Part shown: piece after piece, positions 55,212-63,934 of the stretch | Numbering within the stretch: position 1 is the first letter of the stretch | Layout of the letters: every line of letters begins with the position of its first letter | Assembly: GCF_000403135.1 (NCBI RefSeq) | Contig: NZ_AQPN01000012.1 | Span: 22,789 to 86,788 of the forward strand | Source of the DNA: Arcticibacter svalbardensis MN12-7 | GTDB taxonomy: Bacteria; Bacteroidota; Bacteroidia; Sphingobacteriales; Sphingobacteriaceae | Direction of reading: 5' to 3' | DNA length: 64,000 bases | Program-made: the position numbers and the translations under genes | Notes under the pieces: model-generated | Told to the model about the DNA's origin: nothing | What the model saw: only the letters and a program-made list of their open reading frames with translations | Databases searched by the model: none

Positions 55212-56084
55212 CTATTCTTTATGATATACAAACCTTAACACGTTCCCATTTTGTATTTTATCGCCCTCGTTACTAATATACAAATTGCCTTTCTGGTCAA
55301 AAGCAATTCCTTCGGGTTGATTAAATGTATCCGCATCCAGGGGATATACTTCTTTCACCTTCCAATTTTTGTCGGCTATAATCAAAAGCTTATTGACGGA
55401 TGACAAGATATACCATTCATTAGTCAATGGATTTAGAGCTAAAGCTGATGGTCTGAAATTGATTTTCATATGTCCAGCTAATGTGGCGATCTTATCTGTT
55501 TCTATACTGAAGTGCTCCTTTACTTTAATTTGTCCATTTTTATTCATATCAAGAACATATCCACTTAAGTTACTGTTCCCTTTACCTGATTTGCAGGTTT
55601 TACATAACAAGAATAACTGACCAGAGCTTTGATCGGCAAATAGACCTTCATATTCTCCTTTAGGTACCAATCCTGCCCATTCCTGGAGCTGCTGGATTTC
55701 ATTATGTCTTATTTCATTCAACGGAAAGCTGAACAAGGTTCCGTCACTACGTAACACGATGACCCTTTCATCAGTAATGGCAAGATCTTCATAGTCCCCT
55801 TTTTTACCGAACTTGAATTTCTGTGCCTTTTTATCATTAGGGCGAAGGTAAAACAATGCTCCCTCTTCATCTTGAATCGCATAGATCCGTTCAGTATCTC
55901 CCGGATGGAACGTAATTCCTGAAATTTCCAATAGGGCATCGGGCATCGGATAGCGCACCGGATGTTGAAGATCAAAACCTATGGGGCTTTTATCTTTCAC
56001 AGAATTGGTATTGGCACAAGATTGTATTGATCCGACAAAGAACAGGAGGCAGATATATTTTAATGTCCTCATTATAAATTTCAA
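55212..56084 (-). CDS. SdiA-regulated-like (YjiK family) beta-propeller lipoprotein
   Basis: A 290-residue lipoprotein with lipobox 'FVGSIQSCANTN' (Cys23) followed by a beta-propeller of the SdiA-regulated/esterase-like family: 'LEISGITFHPGDTERIYAIQDEEGALFYL', 'GDYEDLAITDERVIVLRSDGTLFSF', 'PEGIAFDQKGNLYISNEGD'. The Glu/Asp in 'ISGI...DYEDLA...PEGI' resembles the phytase-like propeller scaffold, which suits a phosphate locus (inference). Two Mets four residues apart can serve as start. Twenty nt after ppk1. Confidence 0.82.
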   Translation of the reverse strand: MKFIMRTLKYICLLFFVGSIQSCANTNSVKDKSPIGFDLQHPVRYPMPDALLEISGITFHPGDTERIYAIQDEEGALFYLRPNDKKAQKFKFGKKGDYEDLAITDERVIVLRSDGTLFSFPLNEIRHNEIQQLQEWAGLVPKGEYEGLFADQSSGQLFLLCKTCKSGKGNSNLSGYVLDMNKNGQIKVKEHFSIETDKIATLAGHMKINFRPSALALNPLTNEWYILSSVNKLLIIADKNWKVKEVYPLDADTFNQPEGIAFDQKGNLYISNEGDKIQNGNVLRFVYHKE

Positions 56085-56104
56085 TTAAACGATGTAAAGT
56101 TTAG

Positions 56105-58159
56105 CTATACATCAACTGTCGCGTTAATTTTGTTAGACAGATAGTCGTAAATTGCTTCTTGCGAACGGATGCCCAGGGCATTCACTAAGGGAATATTCAC
56201 TGAATTTTCATCCACAGATACTGCCGAAACATCATCCCTAAACTGTAGCAGGGTGATATCCTTAATCTGCCTTTTTAGTTGCTCATCATAGATAGGGAAA
56301 CACACTTCGATGCGGTGATAAATGTTCCTGTTCATCCAGTCAGAAGAGCCCAAAAAGATCTTTTCTGCTCCATTGTTATGAAAAATGAACACACGGCCAT
56401 GTTCGAGATAGCGGTCAACTATACGTCGGATGCTGATATGCTCACTTAAGTTTTGGATGCCAGGAACAAGGCGACATACACTGCGCACAATCAGGTGGAT
56501 CTTCACGCCGGCATTGCTTGCTTCATACAATTTAGCTATTAAAGTTTCTTCCTCCAGGTTATTGATTTTAATGATGATCGCAGCAGGTAAGCCCGCTAGA
56601 GCATGGGAGATTTCCGTATCGATCAAGGAGATAAACTGCTGATATAAATTAAACTGAGCAATAAGCAGATGTTTCAATTCAAATTGATCCTCCTGACTGC
56701 TTTTTCTTCTTTTCGCCAGAAACATGAACAGCTGCTCAAGTTCTTGCAGCATCTCCTGATGAGCCGTGAGAAGAAAGTGATCGGTGTAGATTGCCGCTGT
56801 CTTTTCATTCAGATTGCCGGTGCCTAAGAGCCCAAGAAGAGTCTTTTTGTTACTACTCTTTAATTTGACCAGTGCAACTTTAGAGTGGACTTTGAGATCG
56901 GGAATGCTATAGATGATTTTGACACCTGCCGCTTTCATGACCTTTGACCACTTAATGTTATTTGCTTCATCAAAGCGTGCTTTCAATTCAATGAACACGG
57001 TTACCTTTTTGCCATTTCTTGCTGCACTCATTAGTGCATGACCGATACGGGAATCATTTGCTACCCGATACATGGTGGTGAATATTTCTTCCACCTCCGG
57101 GTTTATGACTGCTTCATTAAAAAAACGAAGAACAGTATCAAAAGACTGATAGGGGGTATGTACCAGAATATCCTCAAGTTGGATTTCCTCAAATAAGGAT
57201 TGCAGATTATGGGGAAAGGGATAATGTAAAGAAGGATGTTGCTCGTAAAGCAACGAAGCATTCTGAATGGGGAATGCGAAAAAGTCTTTTAAATTATGAT
57301 AATAACCCCCGGAAACCTTGTTCGCTTTTTGCAGTTTAAGTTTCCTTGAAATGCTTTTTAGAAGATGTTTGGGCAGATCAGGAGCGTACAGGAAGCGGGT
57401 GGCCAGGCCTAAGTCTCTTTTAGTGAGTTGCGCCTCGATTTTGGTAGCAAGATTCCCTTCATATTCGTCTTGAAGATTTAAATCGGCATCACGGGTTACT
57501 TTGAAACTGTAGATTCCCTTGATTTGATAATCAGGGAAAAGATTAATCAATTGTTCCTTGATGATATCGTCAATAAAGACTACGAAATGAGTATGCTTTA
57601 CGGTTGTACAAAAAAAACGAGGAACAGAGTCGGATGGAATATTAACTATGGCTATTTTCTTATCTTCATCTTTCTTTAATTCTACCGCAAAATAAAGCAG
57701 ACTGTTTTGAGGGAAGAAATCGCTGGTTTCAGTTAAAAAAACGATCTGTAGATAAGCCGCCAGCGTACTGAAAAAGTAATTCTTTACTTCTGCTTGAATA
57801 CTTTCGGGAATGGGTTGATTGTAAAGGAGGGAAATGTTTTTTTCTTTCAGAGCCGGGATCAGCTTTTTAGTCAGGATACTCCCGAAATACCGCTGCTGAT
57901 TACTGATTAATTCTTTCGCATTAGCATAATTGCTAATTTCAGTTAGTCTGTTTGTCGTAAATTTTTTATTGGCAATTTTTTTCAAAGCCATTAGAACCGG
58001 CATACGGACCCGATAAAACTCGTCAAGATTGGATGAGAAAATACTAAGAAACTTGAGTCGCTCCAGCAAGGGTACATTCTTTTTTTCGGCTTGCATTAAG
58101 ACCCTTTCGTTGAAGAATAACCAGCTTAAATCCCTATTAAAGAATAAATTATTTGCCAT
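56105..58159 (-). CDS. ppk1: Polyphosphate kinase 1
   Basis: A 684-residue enzyme that polymerises ATP gamma-phosphate into polyphosphate and reverses the reaction. N-terminal 'FFNRDLSWLFFNERVLMQAEKKNVPLLERLKFLSIFSSNLDEFYRVRMP' is the PPK1 signature. 'TMYRVANDSRIGHALMSAARNGKKVTVFIELKARFDEANNIKW' precedes the phosphorylated His in 'DLKVHSKVALVKL', and 'RVFIFHNNGAEKIFLGSSDWMNRNIYHRIEV' completes the second active-site half. Tight 9-nt spacing to the HD-domain gene upstream. Its siting with a phosphatase, not an exopolyphosphatase, is unusual. Confidence 0.96.
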   Translation of the reverse strand: MANNLFFNRDLSWLFFNERVLMQAEKKNVPLLERLKFLSIFSSNLDEFYRVRMPVLMALKKIANKKFTTNRLTEISNYANAKELISNQQRYFGSILTKKLIPALKEKNISLLYNQPIPESIQAEVKNYFFSTLAAYLQIVFLTETSDFFPQNSLLYFAVELKKDEDKKIAIVNIPSDSVPRFFCTTVKHTHFVVFIDDIIKEQLINLFPDYQIKGIYSFKVTRDADLNLQDEYEGNLATKIEAQLTKRDLGLATRFLYAPDLPKHLLKSISRKLKLQKANKVSGGYYHNLKDFFAFPIQNASLLYEQHPSLHYPFPHNLQSLFEEIQLEDILVHTPYQSFDTVLRFFNEAVINPEVEEIFTTMYRVANDSRIGHALMSAARNGKKVTVFIELKARFDEANNIKWSKVMKAAGVKIIYSIPDLKVHSKVALVKLKSSNKKTLLGLLGTGNLNEKTAAIYTDHFLLTAHQEMLQELEQLFMFLAKRRKSSQEDQFELKHLLIAQFNLYQQFISLIDTEISHALAGLPAAIIIKINNLEEETLIAKLYEASNAGVKIHLIVRSVCRLVPGIQNLSEHISIRRIVDRYLEHGRVFIFHNNGAEKIFLGSSDWMNRNIYHRIEVCFPIYDEQLKRQIKDITLLQFRDDVSAVSVDENSVNIPLVNALGIRSQEAIYDYLSNKINATVDV

Positions 58160-58168
58160 GATAATTTT

Positions 58169-59485
58169 TTATGCATAAATGATAATAGCGATAATAAAGG
58201 CCAGGACCGAGGTGACAAGGCCAAACATGAAAATATTATACGCTAGTCTGAGCAACAGGTATTTTCGGCCAAGTACAACACCCTGTGAATACACATCTCT
58301 AATCAGGGTGCCATATAAAAACTCCCGGTCATTCATCACCTGATTCATGCCATCGGTATAACTCTCCAGACTCATTTTGTAAAAGTTGCCAAAGAACAGC
58401 AGGTTTACTTTCTTTTTCTGCAGATCTTCCGGTTTAAAAATGCCTGAAGGTACAGCAGGACGGGTAGCTAATATGGCTATGACCATGGTACTCAAACTTA
58501 TGGACAACAGGATAAAAGTGGGAACAATCAGATTTACATTATTTTCTAACTTACGTAATAGCAGGGTAATCACTGCTGAAAGGATAATAGAGTTGACCGT
58601 TATCAGGATCTGTGCCTTATTATCAGCCATATCACTCAGTCGTTGGTTATTTCCTGAAGTAATGCGGAACATGGTTTCAATTCCCTTATCAGGTCGTTTT
58701 TCATGATCTTTTTTATCCACCGGATTATCTGTATCTAAAGGATATTTGGAAGTAGACTTACCTATCTCTACAGGTATTTTAGCAATAGGATTTCCACTGT
58801 CTTCAGTTGTTTTATCGATAGGAAGAGGCAGATTGCTTATAACCGGCTCTTCTTGCAGGTCCTGTTCTTTTTTAGCGTCTTTCTTCAAGCCCTCTTTCTC
58901 TTTTTGAATTAATTTATTCAGGTTTTCCTGTTTTTTTTCATTTAATAAAAGTCTGCTATAATCCGTTTGGTAGGTATGATGTTCCATTAGGGAGATCGTT
59001 TTGCGTCGCCATTCGCCTTTCGTTTTACCCTTTCCCATCAATTCGGCTTCTTTTCGCATTAAGCGGTTGCGTTCGGAAAAATCATCCGTTCCCAGATGAA
59101 ACAAATCGGCATCGCATAGAATTTTCTCCAGCAGATTTGTTGGGTTTTGTGGCATCCTGGTGGCCAGGATGCACTGTTTTACAAAACGAATCGTTTCTTC
59201 ATCTACTCCTTTGTCAGACAAAAAGGTTTCAGCCATTTCAGCACTTCGTTCCTCGTGGTCTTTTGCAGCACCATTGTAGTAGCCGATATCGTGAAAACTA
59301 GCAGCTGTAATGACAATAAAATAATCTTTATCGTTTAACTTATAATGCTGAGCGATTTTTTTCGCTGCCTCTATAACATCTTTATTGTGTGCATTATTAT
59401 GAAATAAAAGTTCTGGAATGTGATGTTGTCTCACATAATGAGAAACATAATCGCTTGCATCTTTTTGAAGGGCTGTGTATTCCAT
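58169..59485 (-). CDS. HD phosphohydrolase fused to a Pycsar-effector-like (PycTM, DUF5706) membrane domain
   Basis: A 438-residue protein. The HD domain (~1-180) has intact metal ligands: His33 ('NNAHNKD'), His65-Asp66 ('SFHDIGYYNG') and Asp125 ('CDADLFHLG'). A charged linker (~182-265) is rich in Lys/Glu/Asp. Residues ~270-438 match the Pycsar effector family ('TMFRITSGNNQRLSDMADNKAQILITVNSII') with TM segments ~291-311, 319-341 and 409-437. In Pycsar defence, PycTM effectors respond to cCMP/cUMP. No cyclase gene adjoins it; first gene of the five-gene operon. Nucleotide hydrolysis by the HD domain is plausible. Confidence 0.85.
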   Translation of the reverse strand: MEYTALQKDASDYVSHYVRQHHIPELLFHNNAHNKDVIEAAKKIAQHYKLNDKDYFIVITAASFHDIGYYNGAAKDHEERSAEMAETFLSDKGVDEETIRFVKQCILATRMPQNPTNLLEKILCDADLFHLGTDDFSERNRLMRKEAELMGKGKTKGEWRRKTISLMEHHTYQTDYSRLLLNEKKQENLNKLIQKEKEGLKKDAKKEQDLQEEPVISNLPLPIDKTTEDSGNPIAKIPVEIGKSTSKYPLDTDNPVDKKDHEKRPDKGIETMFRITSGNNQRLSDMADNKAQILITVNSIILSAVITLLLRKLENNVNLIVPTFILLSISLSTMVIAILATRPAVPSGIFKPEDLQKKKVNLLFFGNFYKMSLESYTDGMNQVMNDREFLYGTLIRDVYSQGVVLGRKYLLLRLAYNIFMFGLVTSVLAFIIAIIIYA

Positions 59486-59686
59486 AGTTAAGTTATTTTC
59501 ACGTGGAAAGATACTGTTTTTTGGTTAAGGTAAGTAGTATTTGCACCAAATCCTATGAGCATAACTAATCGATGAAGATAAGTAACGGTTTAACCATAAG
59601 CCAATCTCTTTTTATGAAGTATAAATCTGTAATGGTGTAAAAATTGCTTTTTTGTATGTAGATTTAAAAATCAAAAATAAATTAAG

Positions 59687-59956
59687 ATGGGAATCTATAA
59701 AGAAAAAGTACTCGACCAGTTAAACTTATTATCTGACAATCTACATCAGGAAGGAAAAGATGTATTCGAGGTATATGACCGCGGTACTGAAGTAATTATT
59801 CAACTCAAAGAAGGTGTTGACCTTAAAACTTTTACTGCTAAATTTCCGGAGACCATATCAAGTTACTTGCCAGAAATTGATGCGGAAAAAGAACGGATCA
59901 AGTTTATTATCGGCAACCAATTGGAAAGTTCATTGTATATTTTAGAAACGGAATAA
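59687..59956 (+). CDS. Hypothetical small protein
   Basis: An 89-residue soluble protein ('MGIYKEKVLDQLNLLSDNLH', then 'EVYDRGTEVIIQLKEGVDLKTFTAKFP' and 'RIKFIIGNQLESSLYILETE'). It has a mixed alpha/beta pattern and no recognised domain. Divergent from the HD/PycTM operon with a ~200-bp shared upstream region. Composition and length argue for a real gene; function unknown. Confidence 0.6.
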   Translation: MGIYKEKVLDQLNLLSDNLHQEGKDVFEVYDRGTEVIIQLKEGVDLKTFTAKFPETISSYLPEIDAEKERIKFIIGNQLESSLYILETE

Positions 59957-60066
59957 GTCAATAGGTACAACCATTTGATTGATGGTAATTTATATATTTA
60001 AATAATAAATTTATTTTTTCTTATTCTGACAATTTGCATACATTCAGATAACCTAATTTTATCTAA

Positions 60067-60597
60067 ATGAAAGTGTTTCTTTCCTTATTATTCGTTTATT
60101 TATTATCGCAACTAGTTCAAGAACAGGGTGTTGTTTAGTCATATGGAAAAGTCGATCAGGCTTCTATAGATCTGAAAGAATGTCCATTTGAAAAGGACGC
60201 CAATGTGATGGTTCTTTTTAATAAAGGGCAAGTCTATTTTGATGACAAAATTTGATATCATACTGGATAGTCACAGACGTATTAAGATTTTTAATGAAAA
60301 GGCAAAAGATAAAGGAAATATCCGGATCGAATATTATTCTCTCAGGGGATATGAAAAATTAATTTTTCAAAGAATTTTGAGGTTGAATCTATACCAGCTG
60401 CTGATTCTCTTCAATTTGCTTATGGAAGTTTCAATGCCAGTTATTCGCTGGGCAAGACAAAGAACAGGATTACGTGTATTAGTGTTTTTAAGCTGAATAA
60501 ACATGTTATACCTGTGGGAAAGTACAAATAGATGCAGGAGTTTATGGATCTGGTGGCGAAGTCAGTAAATAAAAAGATTATCGTAAACAGGACTTAA
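60067..60597 (+). pseudogene. DUF3857/transglutaminase-like protein remnant
   Basis: Signal-like start at 60067 ('MKVFLSLLFVYLLSQLVQEQ'), then a TAG at 60136, then readable 'YGKVDQASIDLKECPFEKDAN' and 'VMVLFNKGQVYFDD'. A one-base shift near 60250 follows, then 'KFDIILDSHRRIKIFNEKAKDKGNIRIEYYS', all typical of a DUF3857 N-terminus. From ~60382 the text jumps to a DUF3857 C-terminus ('VESIPAADSLQFAYGSFNASYSLG', 'FKLNKHVIPVGKYK', TAG, 'MQEFMDLVAKSVNKKIIV'). Parent genes are ~1.9 kb; this is 0.53 kb with two nonsense codons, one frameshift and a central deletion. Confidence 0.82.
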
Positions 60598-60770
60598 GGG
60601 TAGGTTTGAGAAAAGTATAAAGAATTATGATGTAAGTAGCTGAAATAATAGTTTTTTTTAAATCTAAAATAAAAAGTTGGTGTTAACTGTGGAGAATTAC
60701 CTCTAATACATTACCAGGTATTCCTAATTAACGACATCTTGCATTTACTTATGATTAATTATTTTATAAT

Positions 60771-61310
60771 ATGGATAGCATCAATCAACAACAGCCTGAA
60801 GACAACTTTGAGAACTTAGCAGGTACTGAAGCAGCAAAAAAAATGAAAACACTGGCTGAAAATGCAAACAGTTGTTTTTTTTGTTCAAATATTAAAACCG
60901 GAATTCCTTTTTCAACCCGTCCTATGTCGGTGCAAAAAGTTGATGATGATGGTAACTTTTGGTTCTTAAGCTCTAATGACAGTAAAAAAAATGAAGAAAT
61001 TAGTCGCGACCCGTTTGTTCACTTATTATTTCAGGGCTCGTCCTATTCAGATTTTTTGAATGTTTATGGGATAGCTGAAATAAGTACAGATAAAGAAAAG
61101 ATTAAAGAACTTTGGAATCCTATTTTAAAAACCTGGTTTACTGGAGGAGTGGACGATGAGCGTATCACGGTAATCAAAGTAGATCCGACAGATGGTTATT
61201 ATTGGGACAACAAACATGGAAATGCTGTTGCATTTGTTAAACAGGCGTTTGGTGCTGTGGTAGGTAAAACGCTTGATGATTCAATTGAAGGAAAGCTTGA
61301 GATTGAATAG
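60771..61310 (+). CDS. Pyridoxamine 5'-phosphate oxidase-related flavoprotein (general stress type), paralog
   Basis: A 179-residue split-barrel protein: 'CFFCSNIKTGIPFSTRPMSVQKVDDDGNFWFLSSNDSKKNEEISRDPFVHLLF', 'ELWNPILKTWFTGGVDDERITVIKVDPTDGYYWDNKHGN'. It is the same family as the gene at 8085-8618 but diverged, with a longer Gln/Glu-rich N-terminus. It is flanked by decayed genes on both sides yet is itself intact. A hairpin terminator follows. Confidence 0.87.
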   Translation: MDSINQQQPEDNFENLAGTEAAKKMKTLAENANSCFFCSNIKTGIPFSTRPMSVQKVDDDGNFWFLSSNDSKKNEEISRDPFVHLLFQGSSYSDFLNVYGIAEISTDKEKIKELWNPILKTWFTGGVDDERITVIKVDPTDGYYWDNKHGNAVAFVKQAFGAVVGKTLDDSIEGKLEIE

Positions 61311-61326
61311 TAGATTAGGGAGTATA

Positions 61327-61369
61327 ATTATGAAGCCCTGTTGTGCGTGGTACAACAGGGCTTCATAAT
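61327..61369. terminator. Long perfect hairpin, probable bidirectional terminator
   Basis: A perfect 18-bp stem (61327-61344 with 61352-61369, e.g. GAAGCCCTGTTGT against ACAACAGGGCTTC) and a 7-nt GCGTGGT loop. It lies between the ends of the stress flavoprotein gene and the convergent sensor remnant. There is no long T-run, as is common in Bacteroidota terminators. Confidence 0.75.
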
Positions 61370-61370
61370 G

Positions 61371-61889
61371 ATTTAATTCTGCATGATAGGGCATTACTGA
61401 ATGAACTGTGCTGCTTCCTGCAATAAACCTAATAAGCGATTCACATTTTAACGGCTCTGAGATGTAATTATTCATACCAACATTAAAGCAGGCTTCACGG
61501 TCTTCAATCATTGCATTGGAAGTAAGGGCAATAATTATAGGGTTGTAGGGTATAATGTTTTCTGATATAGATGGAAGCCTCCAGTCCGTCCATGTCAGGC
61601 ATTTGAACATCCATCAATATAAGATCTTCTTTGTCTAACATTCTGATCACTTCAATACCCGTATTTGCTAGTGCGGAGATGTAGCCCAACCGGTCTAAGA
61701 TCTTAATGAGCATCATCTGGTTGGTCTTATTGTCTTCGGCAATTAATATTTTTAGTGGGTGTTTTTAGGGTTGGTCCTGTAAATCGTAAAATGGTAGCCA
61801 TCGTATCTGTTAAGACCGTCTTCGGTACCAAACCACATAAATCCATACTTGTCTTTTAGAGCGTAATTAACAAAAATAGTAAATGGTCC
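61371..61889 (-). pseudogene. Hybrid two-component system (propeller sensor + receiver) remnant
   Basis: Reading the minus strand from 61889: 'VNYALKDKYGFMWFGTEDGL' and 'NRYDGYHFTIYRTNPKN', the first blade of a two-component regulator propeller. It then shifts frame directly into 'HPLKILIAEDNKTNQMMLIK', 'ILDRLGYISALANTGIEVI', 'DLILMDVQMPDMDGLEA', a receiver domain with its phospho-Asp. A further frameshift near 61550 is followed by 'PIIIALTSNAMIEDREACFNVGMNNYISEPLK'. Most of the propeller, the Y_Y_Y domain, the kinase core and anything after the receiver are missing. No start codon is left. Confidence 0.8.
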
Positions 61890-62151
61890 TTAACGCTTCT
61901 GTGAAATATATTTATACTGAAAATAGTGGCACAAAGTTGTCTATTAATCAAATTTGAACATTTTAATTGATAAGATGATCATTCTATTTTTAAGAATTGG
62001 CTGTTTGATAGTGTTTTAACTTTTTGTTAATAGTAAAATGTGAATTTAATTGAAGTGCTTGAATCGATATTGGTGTTGCCAGTCATAATTTGAGCATAAA
62101 TTAAAATGAGAAAAAGTGTAACAAAAGGGCTACCCATGAGTTGTATAAATA

Positions 62152-62805
62152 ATGGACAGTTACAAAAAAATTGCCATTATAGTCGCTCATCCAGATGATG
62201 AGATACTATGGGCAGGCGGGACCATCCTTAACCATCCGGAATGGCGCTGTTTTATTGTTAGTCTTTGCAGGAAAAGCGATCCTGATCGTGCGCCAAAGTT
62301 TAGCAGGGTACTAAAGGATCTAAATGCAGAAGGTATAATGGGCGATCTTAACGATGGTCCGGAACAGTTCCCACTCAATGGGAACGATGTGGAAGATACC
62401 ATCATGAGTTTATTGCCTGCAATGAATTATGACCTTATTATCTCACACCATCCTAAAGGTGAATATACGAGTCATCTTCGTCATACGGAGGTGAGCAGGG
62501 CAGTAATTAATCTATGGAATGCAGGTCAAATTAAAGCTCATGAACTTTGGCTTTTCGCCTATGAAGATGGTAAGCGGCAGTATTTTCCTATACCTATCAA
62601 AAGAGCTGATCTTTATTTCCCTTTAGCTGTGGATATCTGGCAGCATAAGTATGATATCATGACCAAGATATATGGGTATGGCAAGGATACATGGGAGTCT
62701 CAGTCTACACCAAAAGATGAAGCATTCTGGCAATTTACCGATTCAGGTAAGGCGCTTAACTGGCTCAAAAGCCAAGAAAACAATGAAAGTATTAGTGTTA
62801 TATGA
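62152..62805 (+). CDS. PIG-L family deacetylase
   Basis: A 217-residue zinc hydrolase of the LmbE-like family that deacetylates N-acetylglucosaminyl-type substrates. 'AIIVAHPDDEILWAGGTIL' (HPDDE) and 'SHHPKGEYTSHLRHTEVSRAV' (zinc His and the catalytic helix) are intact. Substrate unknown. It overlaps the next gene, a glycosyltransferase, by 23 nt, so the two probably act on one glycan or glycolipid. Confidence 0.92.
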   Translation: MDSYKKIAIIVAHPDDEILWAGGTILNHPEWRCFIVSLCRKSDPDRAPKFSRVLKDLNAEGIMGDLNDGPEQFPLNGNDVEDTIMSLLPAMNYDLIISHHPKGEYTSHLRHTEVSRAVINLWNAGQIKAHELWLFAYEDGKRQYFPIPIKRADLYFPLAVDIWQHKYDIMTKIYGYGKDTWESQSTPKDEAFWQFTDSGKALNWLKSQENNESISVI

Positions 62806-63925
62806 TTATCCACCAACCCCTGGGGGGCTGGCAACACAGGGTGACTTATTATACAAAGGATTACTAGCACTGGGTGTAGATGCCCATGCGTGTAATGTGG
62901 CATCTGAAATAGAAAAAGAATGGTACTATTTGTGGTTTAAGCCAGATGTAGTAGTAGGAGTGGGGTACTGGGGACATACTCCTGATTTGGTACTTCATCC
63001 TCAGAAGTTTGGTATGCTGGCCGTTCCATGGTTAGTGGCCGATGGTTATATCGCAAATTATCAGGATGTGCTGAATGAGCTTCCCCTGATATTGGTCACT
63101 TCAAACTGGGTAAAAGAAATGTATGTGCGCGATGGAATAAGTCCGGATAACATTGTAGTGCTTCCGGTTGGTTGCGATACCGACACCTTTATCCCATACG
63201 ATAAAAACGACCCTAAGGTATTTGATATCAGAGAAGAGTTGGGTATTACCCCAGACCAATTGATGATTCTTACCATTGGTGGTGATGCTGCTTCAAAAGG
63301 TGGCCGTGAGGTGATGCAGGCACTGGCTCAATTGGGTGACTCTGTACCAGATTGGCGTTATGTTTGCAAGGTATGGCCTCAACCCCGTACAGAAAGTCAG
63401 AATCGTGAAGACATGGAGCTTGCTCAGGAATTAGGTATTGCCGATAAGGTAATTTATGCCACCAATATTGTTTCCAGAGCGTTTACCCCTTACCTTTTAT
63501 CAGCCTGCGATATCTATGCGGCACCGTCACGCCTGGAAGGGTTTGGTATGCCACAGGTAGAGGCGGGTGCATGTGGGAAGCCGGTGATCAGCATCAATGC
63601 AATGGGTATGCTGGATACCTTAATTCATGGCGAAACGGCTTTATTGGCTGGAGTAGCAGAATTGATCCGAATTGGAGAGGTTACTATTTGTGATAAAGCA
63701 AGTGGTTTAGAAGGTAAAAGAGTAGTATTTGAAGAACCCCGGACAGTGGATTACCGTGCAGATGTAAACGACATCAGGGATGATTTATTGATTTTAATGA
63801 ACGATCCGAACCTACGTAAGCGTATGGGTGCGGCAGGAAGGGAACGTGTGACTGCTAATTTTGATTACCGCTTAGTAGCCCAAAGATTTGTCAAGTTGGT
63901 AAGTGAAAAATTAGGAATCAGTTAA
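62783..63925 (+). CDS. GT4 family glycosyltransferase
   Basis: A 380-residue GT-B enzyme. The ATG at 62783 gives the family's usual first strand 'MKVLVLYDYPPTPGGLATQG'; longer in-frame starts lie inside the deacetylase gene and are unlikely. The nucleotide-sugar-binding C-terminal domain has 'LTIGGDAASKGGREVMQAL', 'SACDIYAAPSRLEGFGMPQVEAGACGKPVISINAMGML' with the EX7E-type pattern. Donor and acceptor are not predictable. Paired with the PIG-L gene. Confidence 0.92.
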   Translation: MKVLVLYDYPPTPGGLATQGDLLYKGLLALGVDAHACNVASEIEKEWYYLWFKPDVVVGVGYWGHTPDLVLHPQKFGMLAVPWLVADGYIANYQDVLNELPLILVTSNWVKEMYVRDGISPDNIVVLPVGCDTDTFIPYDKNDPKVFDIREELGITPDQLMILTIGGDAASKGGREVMQALAQLGDSVPDWRYVCKVWPQPRTESQNREDMELAQELGIADKVIYATNIVSRAFTPYLLSACDIYAAPSRLEGFGMPQVEAGACGKPVISINAMGMLDTLIHGETALLAGVAELIRIGEVTICDKASGLEGKRVVFEEPRTVDYRADVNDIRDDLLILMNDPNLRKRMGAAGRERVTANFDYRLVAQRFVKLVSEKLGIS

Positions 63926-63934
63926 TTCAATTGA

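Noticed and set aside
58169..59485. Complete Pycsar anti-phage system
   Set aside because: Only an effector-like domain is present; no uridylate/cytidylate cyclase gene adjoins it, and neighbours are phosphate-related.
62106..62210. Short ORF overlapping the PIG-L start
   Set aside because: About 30 residues, no family resemblance, and it overlaps a well-supported gene in another frame.
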